64,000 nucleotides of DNA from Thermomonas aquatica (GTDB lineage Bacteria; Pseudomonadota; Gammaproteobacteria; Xanthomonadales; Xanthomonadaceae). Under the pieces are notes generated by a model that worked only from the letters and a program-made list of their open reading frames with translations, was not told the DNA's origin and made no database searches. Every line of letters begins with the position of its first letter. Position 1 is the first letter of the stretch. The DNA is taken from NCBI RefSeq assembly GCF_006337105.1, contig NZ_CP040871.1:1178001-1242000 (forward strand). Reading direction: 5' to 3'. Positions 40,178 to 51,386 of this stretch are shown here, piece by piece. The translations under genes were made by a program, and so were the position numbers.

Positions 40178-41265
40178 GCCGGCATCGGGCGCAGCAGCAG
40201 GCGGTGGTCGTCGCCGATGCGGCGGCTGTCGACGGCCTGCAGTTGCAGGCGTTCGGTCATCGCGTCGATGTGCAGGCCGTCGAACAGCGGGCGGGCGCGC
40301 TCGCCGAGCAGCACCGGCGCGATGTACAGCAGCAGTTCGTCGACTAGGCCCGCGGACAGGAACGCGCCGGCCAGCGTCGCCCCGGCTTCCAGCTGCACTT
40401 CGTTGATGCCGCGCGCGGCCAGCAGCTTCAGCACCGCATCGAGGTCGAAGCGCCCGCCCTGCACCGGCACGGCGATGTGTTCGATGCGCATCTCGCGCGG
40501 CGGCTTGGTGTCGGGCGCGTGCAGGTACAGGGTCGGCGCATCGCCCTCGCGCACGCGGCCGCGGGCGACCGTGGCCAGGCCCGGATCCAGCACCACCCGC
40601 AGCGGTGGGACGTAGTCCACGCCTTGCTCCAGCCGCACGGTCAGTTGCGGGTCGTCGGCAAGCACGGTGCCGGCGCCGGTCAGGATCGCGCCGCTGCGCG
40701 CGCGCCATTGGTGCACGTCGCGGCGCGCGGCGTCGCCGCTGATCCACTTGGAATCGCCGGAGGCCATCGCGGTGCGGCCGTCCAGGCTCATCGCCAGCTT
40801 GACCCGCAGCCACGGCCGGCCGCGCTCGACCCGCGACAGGAAGCCGCGGTTGAGTTCGCGCGCCTGCGCTTCCATCAGGCCGCACTCGACCGCGATGCCG
40901 GCCGCGCGCAGTTTCTCGAAGCCGGCGCCGTCCACCTGCGGGAACGGATCGCGCATCGCGCCGACCACGCGGCCCACGCCGGCCGCGATCAACGCATCCG
41001 CGCACGGCCCGGTGCTGCCGGTATGCGCGCAGGGTTCCAGCGTCACGTAGGCGGTGGCGCCGCGCGCACGTTTGCCCGCGGCCTGCAGCGCGAACACCTC
41101 CGCATGCGGCCCGCCCTTGCGCTGGTGCCAGCCTTCGCCGACGACCTCGTCGCCCTGCGCGATCACGCAGCCGACCATCGGGTTCGGCCGGGTGGTGAAG
41201 GCCGCGCGTTCGGCCAGGCGCAGGGCGCGCGCCATCATCGCGTGGTCGCTGGCGGAGAAATTCAT
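40174..41265 (-). CDS. ribD: Bifunctional pyrimidine deaminase/reductase RibD
   Basis: The 363-residue enzyme carries out the second and third steps of riboflavin synthesis. The N-terminal deaminase domain (1-145) has the zinc motif HAE (GGPHAEVFAL) and PCAHTGSTGPC. The C-terminal reductase domain (about 150-360) has LRVKLAMSLDGRTAM and LEAGATLAGAFL. The ATG at 41265 overlaps the stop of the small lipoprotein gene by four bases. Confidence 0.95.
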   Translation of the reverse strand: MNFSASDHAMMARALRLAERAAFTTRPNPMVGCVIAQGDEVVGEGWHQRKGGPHAEVFALQAAGKRARGATAYVTLEPCAHTGSTGPCADALIAAGVGRVVGAMRDPFPQVDGAGFEKLRAAGIAVECGLMEAQARELNRGFLSRVERGRPWLRVKLAMSLDGRTAMASGDSKWISGDAARRDVHQWRARSGAILTGAGTVLADDPQLTVRLEQGVDYVPPLRVVLDPGLATVARGRVREGDAPTLYLHAPDTKPPREMRIEHIAVPVQGGRFDLDAVLKLLAARGINEVQLEAGATLAGAFLSAGLVDELLLYIAPVLLGERARPLFDGLHIDAMTERLQLQAVDSRRIGDDHRLLLRPMPA

Positions 41266-41693
41266 GGCGCGACGCGCTCGTAGCGGCCGCGTTCGCCGCC
41301 CTTGCGGAATCCATCCATGTCCCACGGCCACGACGGCACCAGGCCGCCGTCGTCGATGCGCAGCCGCATGCGTTCGAACTTCGCCTGCGGGTATTGCGGC
41401 GGATAGCCCATGTCGACCACCGTCAGTTCGACGCGATCGCCCTTGCGCGCCCACGTGCCGCGCGCGCCCAGATCGAGCGCGCCATAGCTGAAGTACCACT
41501 CGAAGCGGCCATCGCCGCGCAACAGCAGGCCGGAGCCGGTTTCCATCACCCCGGACAGCGAATATTCGCCGGCGAGGGCGGCGTCCACCGGCTTCGCCGC
41601 CGCATCCTTCGGCCGCGCCTGTTCCTGCGCCAGCGCCGGCGCCGCGCAACCGGCGAGCAGCAGCGCCGGCAACAGCATGCGCAGGCGCGTCAT
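41262..41693 (-). CDS. Small putative lipoprotein of unknown function
   Basis: The 143-residue protein starts with a lipoprotein signal ([19 protein letters not shown]; lipobox LAGC, Cys16). It continues with a beta-rich domain containing [35 protein letters not shown] and a [13 protein letters not shown] segment. I do not recognise the family. It sits between nrdR and ribD with four-base overlaps on both sides, so it is co-translated with them. A periplasmic beta-barrel or lipocalin-like sensor of cell state is conceivable, but nothing in the sequence proves it. Confidence 0.7.
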   Translation of the reverse strand: MTRLRMLLPALLLAGCAAPALAQEQARPKDAAAKPVDAALAGEYSLSGVMETGSGLLLRGDGRFEWYFSYGALDLGARGTWARKGDRVELTVVDMGYPPQYPQAKFERMRLRIDDGGLVPSWPWDMDGFRKGGERGRYERVAP

Positions 41694-42208
41694 CGGCGCT
41701 TGCCCTTTTCCGCGGTTTCGCCGCCCAGCAGCGGCAACTGGCTGTCGCCGGCCGGCAGGTCGCGCTCGAGCTTCTCGATCTCCTCGCGGAAATCGGCGAC
41801 GTCCTCGAAACTGCGGTACACCGAGGCGAAGCGCACGTAGCCGACATGATCGAGCTTGCGCAGCTCGGCCATCACGAATTCGCCGACCCGGCGCGATTCC
41901 AGTTCGCGCTCGGTGGTCATCCGCAGCTGGTGCACCACCGCGCGCACCGCCGCCTCGATCTTCTCCTCCGATACCGCCCGCTTCTGCAGCGCGCGGTCGA
42001 AGCCGGCGCGCAGCTTGCGCGCATCGAAGTTCTCGCGGCGCCCGTCCGACTTGATGATCGCCGGCAGCTTCAGCTCGATGGTTTCCAGCGTGGAGAACCG
42101 CTCGCCGCAGGCCTCGCACTCGCGCCGGCGGCGGATCGTGGCGCCATCCTCGCTGACCCGCGAATCGATCACCCGGGTATCGGTGTGCTGGCAGAACGGG
42201 CAATGCAC
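41690..42208 (-). CDS. nrdR: Transcriptional repressor NrdR
   Basis: The 172-residue protein has an N-terminal zinc ribbon (CPFCQH and CEACGERF) and an ATP-cone domain ([17 protein letters not shown], about 53 to 140). NrdR binds dATP/ATP and represses ribonucleotide reductase genes. The glyA-nrdR-ribD order is common in Proteobacteria. It starts eight bases after the glyA stop. The C-terminal tail after about residue 150 is rather long. Confidence 0.95.
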   Translation of the reverse strand: MHCPFCQHTDTRVIDSRVSEDGATIRRRRECEACGERFSTLETIELKLPAIIKSDGRRENFDARKLRAGFDRALQKRAVSEEKIEAAVRAVVHQLRMTTERELESRRVGEFVMAELRKLDHVGYVRFASVYRSFEDVADFREEIEKLERDLPAGDSQLPLLGGETAEKGKRR

Positions 42209-42215
42209 CTTGCGC

Positions 42216-43487
42216 TTATCCGCCGTAGACCGGGAACTGCCTGCATTGCAGGGTCACGTTCTCGCGCACGCCGGCGATCACGTTGTCGTCGTTCGGGTTG
42301 TCGAGCACGTCGCAGATCCATTCGGCCAGCGCCACGCAGTCCGCTTCCTTGTAGCCGCGGGTGGTGACCGCCGGGGTGCCGATGCGCAGGCCGCTGGTGA
42401 CGAAGGGCTTGCGCGGGTCGTTCGGCACCGAGTTCTTGTTGACGGTGATGTGCGCCTTGCCCAGGGCTTCCTCGGCCTGCTTGCCGCTGACGTCCTTGCC
42501 GATCATGTCGACCAGCATCAGGTGGTTCTGGGTGCCGCCGGACACGATCTTGTAGCCGCGGGCGATGATCGTCTTCGCCATCGCCTGCGCGTTCTTGACC
42601 ACCTGTTCCTGGTAGGCCTTGAACTCCGGCTCCAGCGCTTCCTTGAACGCCACCGCCTTGGCCGCGATCACGTGCATCAGCGGGCCGCCCTGGATGCCCG
42701 GGAAAACGATGCTCTGCAGCTTCTTCTCGATCTCTTCCGCCTGCTCGCCCATCCCGGCCTTGCTGGCCACGATGATGCCGCCGCGCGGGCCGCGCAGGGT
42801 CTTGTGGGTGGTGCTGGTGACCACGTGCGCATGCGGCACCGGGTTCGGATACACGCCGGCGGCGACCAGGCCGGCGACATGCGCCATGTCCACGAACAGG
42901 TAGGCGCCGACCTTGTCGGCGATCGCGCGGAAGCGCGCCCAGTCGACCACCTGCGAATACGCGGAGAACCCGGCAACCACCATCTTCGGCTTGTGTTCGA
43001 GGGCGAGGCGTTCGACCTCGTCGTAATCGATCAGGCCGGCATCGTTCACCCCGTACTGCACCGCGTTGAACAACTTGCCGGAGGCATTGACCTTGGCGCC
43101 GTGGGTCAGGTGACCGCCGTGCGCCAGCGACATGCCGAGGATGGTGTCGCCCGGCTGCAGCAGCGCGAAGTACACCGCCTGGTTGGCCTGCGAACCGGAA
43201 TGCGGCTGCACGTTGGCGTAATCGGCGCCGAACAATTGCTTGATGCGGTCGATGGCCAGCTGCTCGGCGATATCCACGTACTCGCAGCCGCCGTAGTAGC
43301 GCTTGCCCGGATAGCCTTCCGCGTACTTGTTGGTCAGCTGGCTGCCCTGCGCCTCCATCACCCGCGGGCTGGCATAGTTCTCGCTGGCGATCAGCTCGAC
43401 GTGATCCTCCTGTCGACGGGTCTCGTCGGCGATGGCCTTGGCGAGTTCGGGGTCGAAAGCGGCGATCAGGTCGGCACGGGAGAACAT
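42216..43487 (-). CDS. glyA: Serine hydroxymethyltransferase GlyA
   Basis: The 423-residue PLP enzyme interconverts serine and glycine and charges tetrahydrofolate with one-carbon units. It has [25 protein letters not shown] sequence near the start, the HGGHLTHG loop, and the PLP lysine in [14 protein letters not shown] at about 225-240. GGAG lies six bases before the ATG at 43487. A TAAACT at 43519-43524 on the minus strand is a possible -10. Its length is normal. Confidence 0.96.
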   Translation of the reverse strand: MFSRADLIAAFDPELAKAIADETRRQEDHVELIASENYASPRVMEAQGSQLTNKYAEGYPGKRYYGGCEYVDIAEQLAIDRIKQLFGADYANVQPHSGSQANQAVYFALLQPGDTILGMSLAHGGHLTHGAKVNASGKLFNAVQYGVNDAGLIDYDEVERLALEHKPKMVVAGFSAYSQVVDWARFRAIADKVGAYLFVDMAHVAGLVAAGVYPNPVPHAHVVTSTTHKTLRGPRGGIIVASKAGMGEQAEEIEKKLQSIVFPGIQGGPLMHVIAAKAVAFKEALEPEFKAYQEQVVKNAQAMAKTIIARGYKIVSGGTQNHLMLVDMIGKDVSGKQAEEALGKAHITVNKNSVPNDPRKPFVTSGLRIGTPAVTTRGYKEADCVALAEWICDVLDNPNDDNVIAGVRENVTLQCRQFPVYGG

Positions 43488-43591
43488 TGGAACTCCGGGG
43501 TGGCGGTGGGGAACCGCAAGTTTAGCGTTTCACGGCAGCACGCACCCCATGCGATGGAGTACGCGGCTGCCGCCGCAGGCGGCTGCCCGGC

Positions 43592-43597
43592 TATAAT
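43592..43597 (+). promoter_or_regulatory. Consensus -10 element for ettA
   Basis: TATAAT occurs once in the divergent glyA-ettA gap, about 70 bases before the ettA ATG. No clear -35 is present 17 bases upstream. The rest of 43488-43668 contains GC-rich imperfect repeats (GGCTGCC) but no gene. Confidence 0.55.
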
Positions 43598-43668
43598 CCC
43601 GCCATCCTGATCCTCTTCCGCGGCCCTGCCCTGCGCAGTCGCCGCCGCCTGCCTGCGGAGCTCCCCCG

Positions 43669-45330
<1,662 letters not shown>

Positions 45331-45338
45331 GCAGCCCG

Positions 45339-45358
45339 CGCCCACGGCAACGTGGGCG
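45339..45358 (+). terminator. Hairpin terminator after ettA
   Basis: Eight-base arms (CGCCCACG / CGTGGGCG) enclose a GCAA tetraloop. They are followed by TCTTC, a short and imperfect T-tract. It lies just upstream of pyrF and may only partly separate the two genes. Confidence 0.6.
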
Positions 45359-45386
45359 TCTTCGCATGCAGAAGGAGAAGGTCGAG

Positions 45387-46199
45387 ATGGGCTTCATCGA
45401 ACAACTGCGCGCGCGCTGGCAGGCATCGAACTCGCTGGTCTGCGTCGGCCTGGATCCGGATCCGGCGAAATTCCCGCCGATGTTCGCCGGCCGCGACGAT
45501 GCGATCTTCGAATTCTGCCGCGACATCGTCGATGCCACCGCCGAGTTCGCCTGCGCGTTCAAGCCGCAGATCGCCTACTTCGCCGCTTTCGGCGCGGAGG
45601 ACGCGTTGCGCCGGCTGATCGCGCACATCCACGACGCGCACCCGGGCATCCCGGTGATCCTGGACGCCAAGCGCGGCGACATCGGCAGCACCGCCTCGAT
45701 GTACGCGATCGAGGCCTTCGACCGCTTCGGTGCCGACGCGGTGACGCTCAACCCGTACATGGGCCACGATTCCGCGCAGCCTTTCCTCGACCGCGCCGGC
45801 AAGGGCTGCGTGTTCCTCTGCCATACCTCCAACCCCGGCGCCGGCGATTTCCAGGACCTGGACTTCGGCGGCACCCCGCTCTACCAGCACGTGGCCGAAA
45901 CCATCGCCGCCGACTGGAACGCGCACGGCAATTGCGCGCTGGTGGTCGGCGCGACCTATCCGGAAGAGTTGAAAGCGATCCGCGGCATCGTCGGCGACAT
46001 GCCGCTGCTGATCCCCGGCATCGGCGCCCAGGGCGGCGACGTCGAAGCCACCGTGCGCAACGGCAAGAGCGCCGACGGCAGCGGCCTGATGGTCAATTCC
46101 TCGCGCGGGATCCTGTACGCCTCGAACGGCGGCGACTACACGATCGCCGCGGGCTGGGCGGCGCAGACCCTGCGCGACGAGATCAACCGCCACCGCTGA
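45387..46199 (+). CDS. pyrF: Orotidine 5'-phosphate decarboxylase PyrF (type 2)
   Basis: The 270-residue enzyme makes UMP, the last step of de novo pyrimidine synthesis. The type 2 signature [11 protein letters not shown] (about residue 92-102) contains the catalytic lysine, and [13 protein letters not shown] and GATYPEEL are also typical. The ATG at 45387 is preferred because an AAGGAG lies nine bases upstream; an ATG at 45366 would put that site inside the gene. Its stop is part of a palindrome shared with the convergent DUF1501 gene. Confidence 0.93.
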   Translation: MGFIEQLRARWQASNSLVCVGLDPDPAKFPPMFAGRDDAIFEFCRDIVDATAEFACAFKPQIAYFAAFGAEDALRRLIAHIHDAHPGIPVILDAKRGDIGSTASMYAIEAFDRFGADAVTLNPYMGHDSAQPFLDRAGKGCVFLCHTSNPGAGDFQDLDFGGTPLYQHVAETIAADWNAHGNCALVVGATYPEELKAIRGIVGDMPLLIPGIGAQGGDVEATVRNGKSADGSGLMVNSSRGILYASNGGDYTIAAGWAAQTLRDEINRHR

Positions 46200-46210
46200 G
46201 CGGGCTCAGC
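46195..46210. repeat. Palindrome spanning both convergent stop codons
   Basis: GCTGAGC GG GCTCAGC contains the TGA of pyrF on the plus strand and the TGA of the DUF1501 gene on the minus strand. It could form a short stem in both transcripts, but lacks a U-tract. Confidence 0.5.
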
Positions 46211-47645
46211 CCAGGAAGCCGAGCCGCGGCGCGGCGAAATTGCCCAGGCCGGGGAAGATCGTCGCCATCTCCGCATCGCCCACGCCCAGCCAATGGGCGA
46301 AGGTCGCGCCGTACTGCTGGATCGAGGTGGTCGGGATCATCCGCCCGCGCCCCATCGACTGTTCGCCGTCCAGTTCCAGCAGCGGATAGTCGCCCCAGAC
46401 CTGGCGGCCCTGCAGGGAGCCGCCATTGGCCGCCGCGCCGCCCATCACCAGCTGCACGCCGCCCCAGGCGTGGTCGGTGCCGTTGCCGTTGCTGTTGAGG
46501 GTGCGCCCGAAGTCGCTCATGGTGAAGGTGGTCACCCGGTTGAGCATGCCGATCTCCTGCAGCCCGGCACGGAACGCCGCCAGCGCCTGCGCCACCTGGG
46601 TGAGCAGGGCCGCATGCCGGCTCGGGCCCATCTGCAGGTCGTGGGTGTCGAAACCGCCCAGCCCGGCGAAGTAGATCTGCCGCTTGTGGCCGATCGACGG
46701 TCCCTGGCTGACCTTGATCAGGCGCGCGATCATGCGCAGCTGCGCCGACAACGGCGTGGCGGGGAACAGGGTGGCGATGTCGCCGCCGTTGGCCGGGTCG
46801 AGCGCGGTCCTCAACGCGGTGTTGACCGTGATCGACGTCCTGCCCAGGCCGGCGTAGCGCGCCCGCATCTGCTGGTCCTGGCTGGCGTTCAGCAGCTCCT
46901 CGAGGGCTGCCAAGCGGGTCGCGTCGGCCTGGCTGCCGGTGGACGACATCCGCGCCAGCTCGGTCGGCCCGCTCGATGCGACGGCATACGGCAGCACCGA
47001 TGCCCCGCTCTGGTACAGGTTGTTGCCGGAGACCGAGATCGTCGGCGGCAAGGCGGTCAGGCCGGTATTGAGCGAGGCGATCCGGTCGCCGCTGAGTCCG
47101 CCCCAGCCGTTGGCCGCGTGGGTGCCGGTGGAGTGCCCACGCATCCACTGCCGCTGCTGGTCGTTGTGGGAAAACAGGTACGGCGGCTGCGGCTTGCTTG
47201 CCAGCTCCGACTTCCGCAGCGGCTCGACCAGGCTGCCGATGTTGGCGAGGAAGGCCAGCTCGCCGCTGTCGAACAGCGGCTTGGCCGCGGCGAACGCCGG
47301 ATGCAGGCCCCAGTTCTTGCCGGAGCCGTCCGCGACCGTGGCCAGGCTGTCGCGGGCGATGCCGAGCCCGAACGGATTGCTGGTCGCGTCGTACACGCCG
47401 CCGCGGCTTTGCAGGTAGAGGTCGTACTCCGCCTGCGCATGCGGGATCAGCATGTTGTAGGAGTCGTTGCCGCCGTACAGGAAGATGCAGACCAGCGCGC
47501 GGTAGTCGCCGGGCGCGGGGGCGGCGGCCAGCGCCTGCCCGATCAGTTCGAGCTGCGGGAACAGCGCGCCGGCGGTGCCGGTGGCGACCAGGGCGCCGAG
47601 CCCTTGCAGGAAGCGCCGGCGGTCGTGGCGGGTCGAATGCGGCAT
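46206..47645 (-). CDS. DUF1501 protein with Tat signal
   Basis: The 479-residue protein starts with a twin-arginine signal (DRRRFLQGLG followed by a hydrophobic stretch), so it is probably exported folded. The body has the DUF1501 landmarks FLYGGNDSYNMLIP near residue 60 and TMSDFGRTLNSNGNGTDHAWGG near residue 395, in a sulfatase/alkaline-phosphatase-like fold. A GAGGAG site precedes the ATG at 47645, which excludes the longer start at 47672. It follows the DUF1800 gene by about 50 bases; these two families usually occur as a pair. The reaction is unknown. Confidence 0.88.
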   Translation of the reverse strand: MPHSTRHDRRRFLQGLGALVATGTAGALFPQLELIGQALAAAPAPGDYRALVCIFLYGGNDSYNMLIPHAQAEYDLYLQSRGGVYDATSNPFGLGIARDSLATVADGSGKNWGLHPAFAAAKPLFDSGELAFLANIGSLVEPLRKSELASKPQPPYLFSHNDQQRQWMRGHSTGTHAANGWGGLSGDRIASLNTGLTALPPTISVSGNNLYQSGASVLPYAVASSGPTELARMSSTGSQADATRLAALEELLNASQDQQMRARYAGLGRTSITVNTALRTALDPANGGDIATLFPATPLSAQLRMIARLIKVSQGPSIGHKRQIYFAGLGGFDTHDLQMGPSRHAALLTQVAQALAAFRAGLQEIGMLNRVTTFTMSDFGRTLNSNGNGTDHAWGGVQLVMGGAAANGGSLQGRQVWGDYPLLELDGEQSMGRGRMIPTTSIQQYGATFAHWLGVGDAEMATIFPGLGNFAAPRLGFLG

Positions 47646-47693
47646 GGTGCTCTCCTCTCTGGCGCGGCGCACGAACGCCGCGCATGGATACGG

Positions 47694-49439
47694 TCAACGC
47701 TGGATCGCGTAGTCCGGCGACGACAGCGCAAGCAGCAGCAACGAGCGCGCGCGTTCCGACGAGCTGCGCCCCTGGCTGCGCAAGCTGTCCAGCATCCGGG
47801 TCATGGTGCCGACGCTGGCCGGCGACAGCCCTCCGCCGCACAGCAGCAGGTTCACGTCCTGCACCATCCCGGCGTGGTCGCCCGCGTCGGCGAGCTGCAC
47901 CAGGCGGGTGATGTCCAGCACCGGCGCATTGGTGTTGGCGGTCGGCGCCGCGGTCGTGGCGTAGTTCCACAACAGCGCGTCGCTCTGGTTGTGGCCGGTG
48001 GTGAAGGTCGATTCGTTGACGATCTGCAACTCGGGGGCGTACGCGCCCTGGCTGCCGTTGGCCATCGGAACGCGGTAGTCCGGCTCGAAGAAATTGAAGA
48101 CCGATGGCGCGCGCTGCGAGTCCTGGGCGATCGAGACGGTGAGGTCGCCGGTGTTGCCGGCGCGGAAGCGCAGGCTGCCGTCCGCCGGCGGCACGTACTT
48201 CGCCTGGTAGGCGCGCCACAGGTGGGCGATGCGCAGCAGCGGCTCGCGCGGCTTGCCGTAGGCCGGGTCGGACGACGCGGTGCGCGCCTCGCTGTCGAGC
48301 AGGATCGCGCGCAGCACGCGCCCGAGGTCGCCGTTGCTGGCGGTCCATGCCTGGACCACCCGCTGGATGTAGGCCGGGCTCGGGTTGCTGGTGACGAAGC
48401 GCTGGATCAGCTGGCGGCTGATGAAGGGCGCGGTGCTGGGATGGTTGCTCAGCGCATCCAGCACCTGCTCCAGGTCGGCGGCGCAGTCGTTGCCGCTGCT
48501 GATCACGATGCCGCGGAAGATCGTCTTCGGCTTGTCGTCATGGAAGGCCGGGTGGCACTGCATCGGCGCATAGCTGCGCGCGTCCACCCTGCCGTAGTTC
48601 GCATCCGACTGCCCCGCATAGGTCCAGCCGGTGAACACCCGCGCCATCGCCGCCACCACCGCCGAGTTGTAGGTGGGGACCGGTTGCCCGCCCGCGTCCA
48701 GCACCGGCGAAAAATCCGGGTTGCGTTCGACCAGGCCGATGCTGAACAACTGCATCACTTCGCGCCCGTAGTTTTCGTCCGGCACGACCTTGCCGTCCGC
48801 GCTCGCCTTGCGGTTGCCGGCATGGCTGAGATACGCGCCCATCGCCGGGTGCAGGGTCACCGCCTTCAGCACGCCGCGATAACTGCCGAAGGCGTTGCGG
48901 GCGAGGGTGTCCTGGTAGTCGGCGACGCGCGGGATCTGCGCCTGCCCGCTCTCGAAGTCGGAGACCACGAAGATCTCGCTGAGCGCGAACGCCATCCGCA
49001 TGCGCAACTGGTCGCGATTGTTCGCGGCGAACCACAGCCAGGCATTGCGGCGGTGCGCCTGGCCGAGGTCGCCCTCCGGCAGGCCGTTGGCGACGACCTG
49101 CTGCAGATGCGGCAGCACCAGCGTGACCGGCGTGCGCGCCGGATCCAGCTGTTCGTCGATCCATTGCGCGTAGCCGATCTCGCGCACCCGCGCGATGTCG
49201 GCGCGGGTCGGGCCGAACGTGGCCTGGGTCAGGAATCGCGCCGCCTCGGCCTCGCTGATCGACACCGGCGGCGGCGGTGGAGGCGGCGGCGTGATCGGCC
49301 CGCCGCCGCGCCCGCCGCCGCCACCGCAGGCCGTGAGCAGGAACAGCAGGGCGACCAGCAGCAGGCCGGATCCGGCGCGAATGGCCGGATTCGCAGGGCG
49401 CAGGCTGGAGGCACGCATGGACGAGCGCTTGCTGGACAT
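47694..49439 (-). CDS. DUF1800 lipoprotein
   Basis: The 581-residue product has a lipoprotein signal (LLLVALLFLLTAC), followed by a glycine run and a polyproline linker that would hold the domain away from the membrane. The DUF1800 domain begins with EAEAARFLTQATFGPTRAD, and includes DENYGREVMQLFSIGL and a late SVFNFFEPDYRVP segment. A GGGAGGGG site lies about seven bases before the ATG at 49439; a second ATG at 49418 is possible. It is paired with the DUF1501 gene. Function unknown, cell-surface or periplasmic location likely. Confidence 0.87.
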   Translation of the reverse strand: MSSKRSSMRASSLRPANPAIRAGSGLLLVALLFLLTACGGGGGRGGGPITPPPPPPPPVSISEAEAARFLTQATFGPTRADIARVREIGYAQWIDEQLDPARTPVTLVLPHLQQVVANGLPEGDLGQAHRRNAWLWFAANNRDQLRMRMAFALSEIFVVSDFESGQAQIPRVADYQDTLARNAFGSYRGVLKAVTLHPAMGAYLSHAGNRKASADGKVVPDENYGREVMQLFSIGLVERNPDFSPVLDAGGQPVPTYNSAVVAAMARVFTGWTYAGQSDANYGRVDARSYAPMQCHPAFHDDKPKTIFRGIVISSGNDCAADLEQVLDALSNHPSTAPFISRQLIQRFVTSNPSPAYIQRVVQAWTASNGDLGRVLRAILLDSEARTASSDPAYGKPREPLLRIAHLWRAYQAKYVPPADGSLRFRAGNTGDLTVSIAQDSQRAPSVFNFFEPDYRVPMANGSQGAYAPELQIVNESTFTTGHNQSDALLWNYATTAAPTANTNAPVLDITRLVQLADAGDHAGMVQDVNLLLCGGGLSPASVGTMTRMLDSLRSQGRSSSERARSLLLLALSSPDYAIQR

Positions 49440-49608
49440 TGCCAATCCCCTCCCGGGTTGGACGGTGCGAGTGCGCAACGGCGGTTCCGGGGGCCGGCGC
49501 CGGCGCGTCTCCAACATGGCAACGGAACCGCGGCTGCGCGGTTGACAGGCGATTCGCCGGATCACGCATTCATGCGCATGGGCGCCAGCATCCGCCGGCG
49601 CGGATGGA

Positions 49609-50520
49609 CTAGCCGCGCGCGCGCAGGACCGCCTGCAGCGCGGCGAAAGGGAACCGCGCCCAGATCATCGCGAACACCGCCGCACGCACCCACGCACGCC
49701 GGCGCGGCGCCTCGAACTTGCCGAAATAGCGCCAGAAGCCGCGGTGCTTGTGCCATTCCACGAACAGCGGCCGCGCCCGCGAGGACACCCCGCGCACGTG
49801 CAGCACGCGCACGTCGTTGGCGCAGGCGACCAGCGCCCCGGCGGCGCGCGCGCGCCGGCACAGGTCGAGGTCTTCCGCGTGCAGGCGATAGCCTTCGTCG
49901 AAACCGCCGATGCGCTCGAACAGGCCGCGCGGCAGCAGCAGCAGCGCGCCCGATACCGCATCCACCGTCTGCAGCGGCTGCGCGGGATCGACGCCGATGC
50001 CCAGCCGCGCGCGCGCCGGATCGCGCAGCATCGCCGCGAAATCCGGATCGCGCCTACGCGCGGCGGCGTCGCGCAGGCCATCGTCGTCGATCAGGTCGGC
50101 GCCGAGCACGGCATCCCCGCGCTTGCCGCGCCAGGCGGCTTCGGGATCGTCGCCGGGATCGCGCGGCCCAGCCGCATCGAAACCCATCGCCGCATGCGCA
50201 TGCGCGCGCATCCGCACCAGCGAATCGGCTTCGACCAGGCAGTCCGGATTGACGAAGGCCAGCCACGGCGCGCGGCTGTCGGCCGCGCCCTGGTTGCAGG
50301 CCACGGCGAAGCCGGGGTTGTCGGGATTGGCGATGAAGCGCAGGCGGCGGTCGGCCAGCGCATGCCGTTGCACGATGTCCAGCGTGCCGTCGCGCGAATC
50401 GTTGTCGACCACGCGGATCTCGACCACGCCGTCCGCCGCGCGCAGGCGCGACAGGCAGTCGTCCAGCGTCTCGCTGCTGTCGTAGCTGACCACGATGGCG
50501 GCGATGCCGGCGGCGGTCAT
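49609..50520 (-). CDS. Family 2 glycosyltransferase, rhamnosyltransferase-like
   Basis: The 303-residue protein has VVSYDSSETL, VDNDSRDGT, NPDC (the metal-binding region) and a GALLLLPR...FDEGYRLHAEDLDLCRR block. This resembles dTDP-rhamnosyl transferases of O-antigen and surface glycan clusters. The C-terminus has a short hydrophobic/aromatic helix. It overlaps the preceding glycosyltransferase gene by four bases. The donor is not provable from the sequence. Confidence 0.8.
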   Translation of the reverse strand: MTAAGIAAIVVSYDSSETLDDCLSRLRAADGVVEIRVVDNDSRDGTLDIVQRHALADRRLRFIANPDNPGFAVACNQGAADSRAPWLAFVNPDCLVEADSLVRMRAHAHAAMGFDAAGPRDPGDDPEAAWRGKRGDAVLGADLIDDDGLRDAAARRRDPDFAAMLRDPARARLGIGVDPAQPLQTVDAVSGALLLLPRGLFERIGGFDEGYRLHAEDLDLCRRARAAGALVACANDVRVLHVRGVSSRARPLFVEWHKHRGFWRYFGKFEAPRRRAWVRAAVFAMIWARFPFAALQAVLRARG

Positions 50521-51386
50521 GGCGCGCGGGCGAACAGGTCCTGCTGCGGCGAGCCGCTGTCGAGCGCGGCCAGCCGCGCATCCAGCTGGCCGCGCAATGC
50601 CCGGATCGGATCGTCCATCAGGAAGTTCGCCAGCCGCGCGTGCCAGGCCGGCCAGCGCACCGACAGGCGGTCCATGTCGCCATCGCAGGGCGCGCCTTCC
50701 GCGTCGCGCAGGACGAAGCCGGTCTCGCACAGCGCATTGCGCCAGCCCAGGCCGGACAGGCGCAACGACAGGTCGATCAGCGCGGCGTACCAGGAGCGGT
50801 AGCTGGAAGGATCCAGCCCGCCGGCGCGCTTGCGCGCGCTGCCGCGGATCAGCACCGCATGCCCCACCGCCGCCGGCAGCTCCGGGTGCTGCGCCGGCAG
50901 TTGCGCGCAGGCGCGGGCCAGGCGCGAAGCCTCTTCCCCGAGCGCGACGATCTCGCCGATCCGCGGCCAGCTCGCGGCTTCGCCGGCATTGCTCCAGGGC
51001 GTGGCGGTGGCGATGGCGGCATCGCGGGCCAGGCAATCCGCAAGCTGCTGCAACCAGCCGGGCGCGGGCCGCGCGTCGCTGGCCAGGATCGCCACGTCGC
51101 CGTCGCCGCAGGCGCGCAGGGCTTCGTCGATGTGCGCGGCCTCGCCGATCGGCGATGCGCGGCGGGTGTGCGCGGCCTGCAGGGGCGTCCTCGCCAGCCA
51201 GGCTTCGATGATCGCGGTGCCGCGCGGCCCGGCCTGCGCATCGTCGGCCAGCCACACGCGGGTGCCGGCGGGGGTGCCGGCATCCAGCGCGGCGAGGCAG
51301 GCATCCAGCGCGTCCTCGTCGACGCCGACCGGCACCAGCACAACGGGCAGGTTGGCGGCGCGCAGCGAGGACGCGGCCGGGTTCAC
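50517..51386 (-). CDS. Glycosyltransferase-like protein downstream of gspD
   Basis: The 289-residue protein has a GT-A-like N-terminus (VVLVPVGVDEDALDACLAALDA), an LASDARP segment where GT2 enzymes have their acidic motif, and a late SWYAALIDLSLRLSGLGWRNALCE region. It is a divergent family 2 member; catalytic activity is uncertain because a clean DxD is absent. Its ATG overlaps the gspD stop by four bases, so it is translated with the secretion operon. Its stop overlaps the next glycosyltransferase. Confidence 0.65.
   Translation of the reverse strand: MNPAASSLRAANLPVVLVPVGVDEDALDACLAALDAGTPAGTRVWLADDAQAGPRGTAIIEAWLARTPLQAAHTRRASPIGEAAHIDEALRACGDGDVAILASDARPAPGWLQQLADCLARDAAIATATPWSNAGEAASWPRIGEIVALGEEASRLARACAQLPAQHPELPAAVGHAVLIRGSARKRAGGLDPSSYRSWYAALIDLSLRLSGLGWRNALCETGFVLRDAEGAPCDGDMDRLSVRWPAWHARLANFLMDDPIRALRGQLDARLAALDSGSPQQDLFARAP

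Noticed and set aside
46293..50252. A 1319-residue open frame across the DUF1501, DUF1800 and glycosyltransferase genes
   Set aside because: It runs antisense through three real genes. There is no signal, domain or ribosome-binding site, only low stop frequency from high GC.
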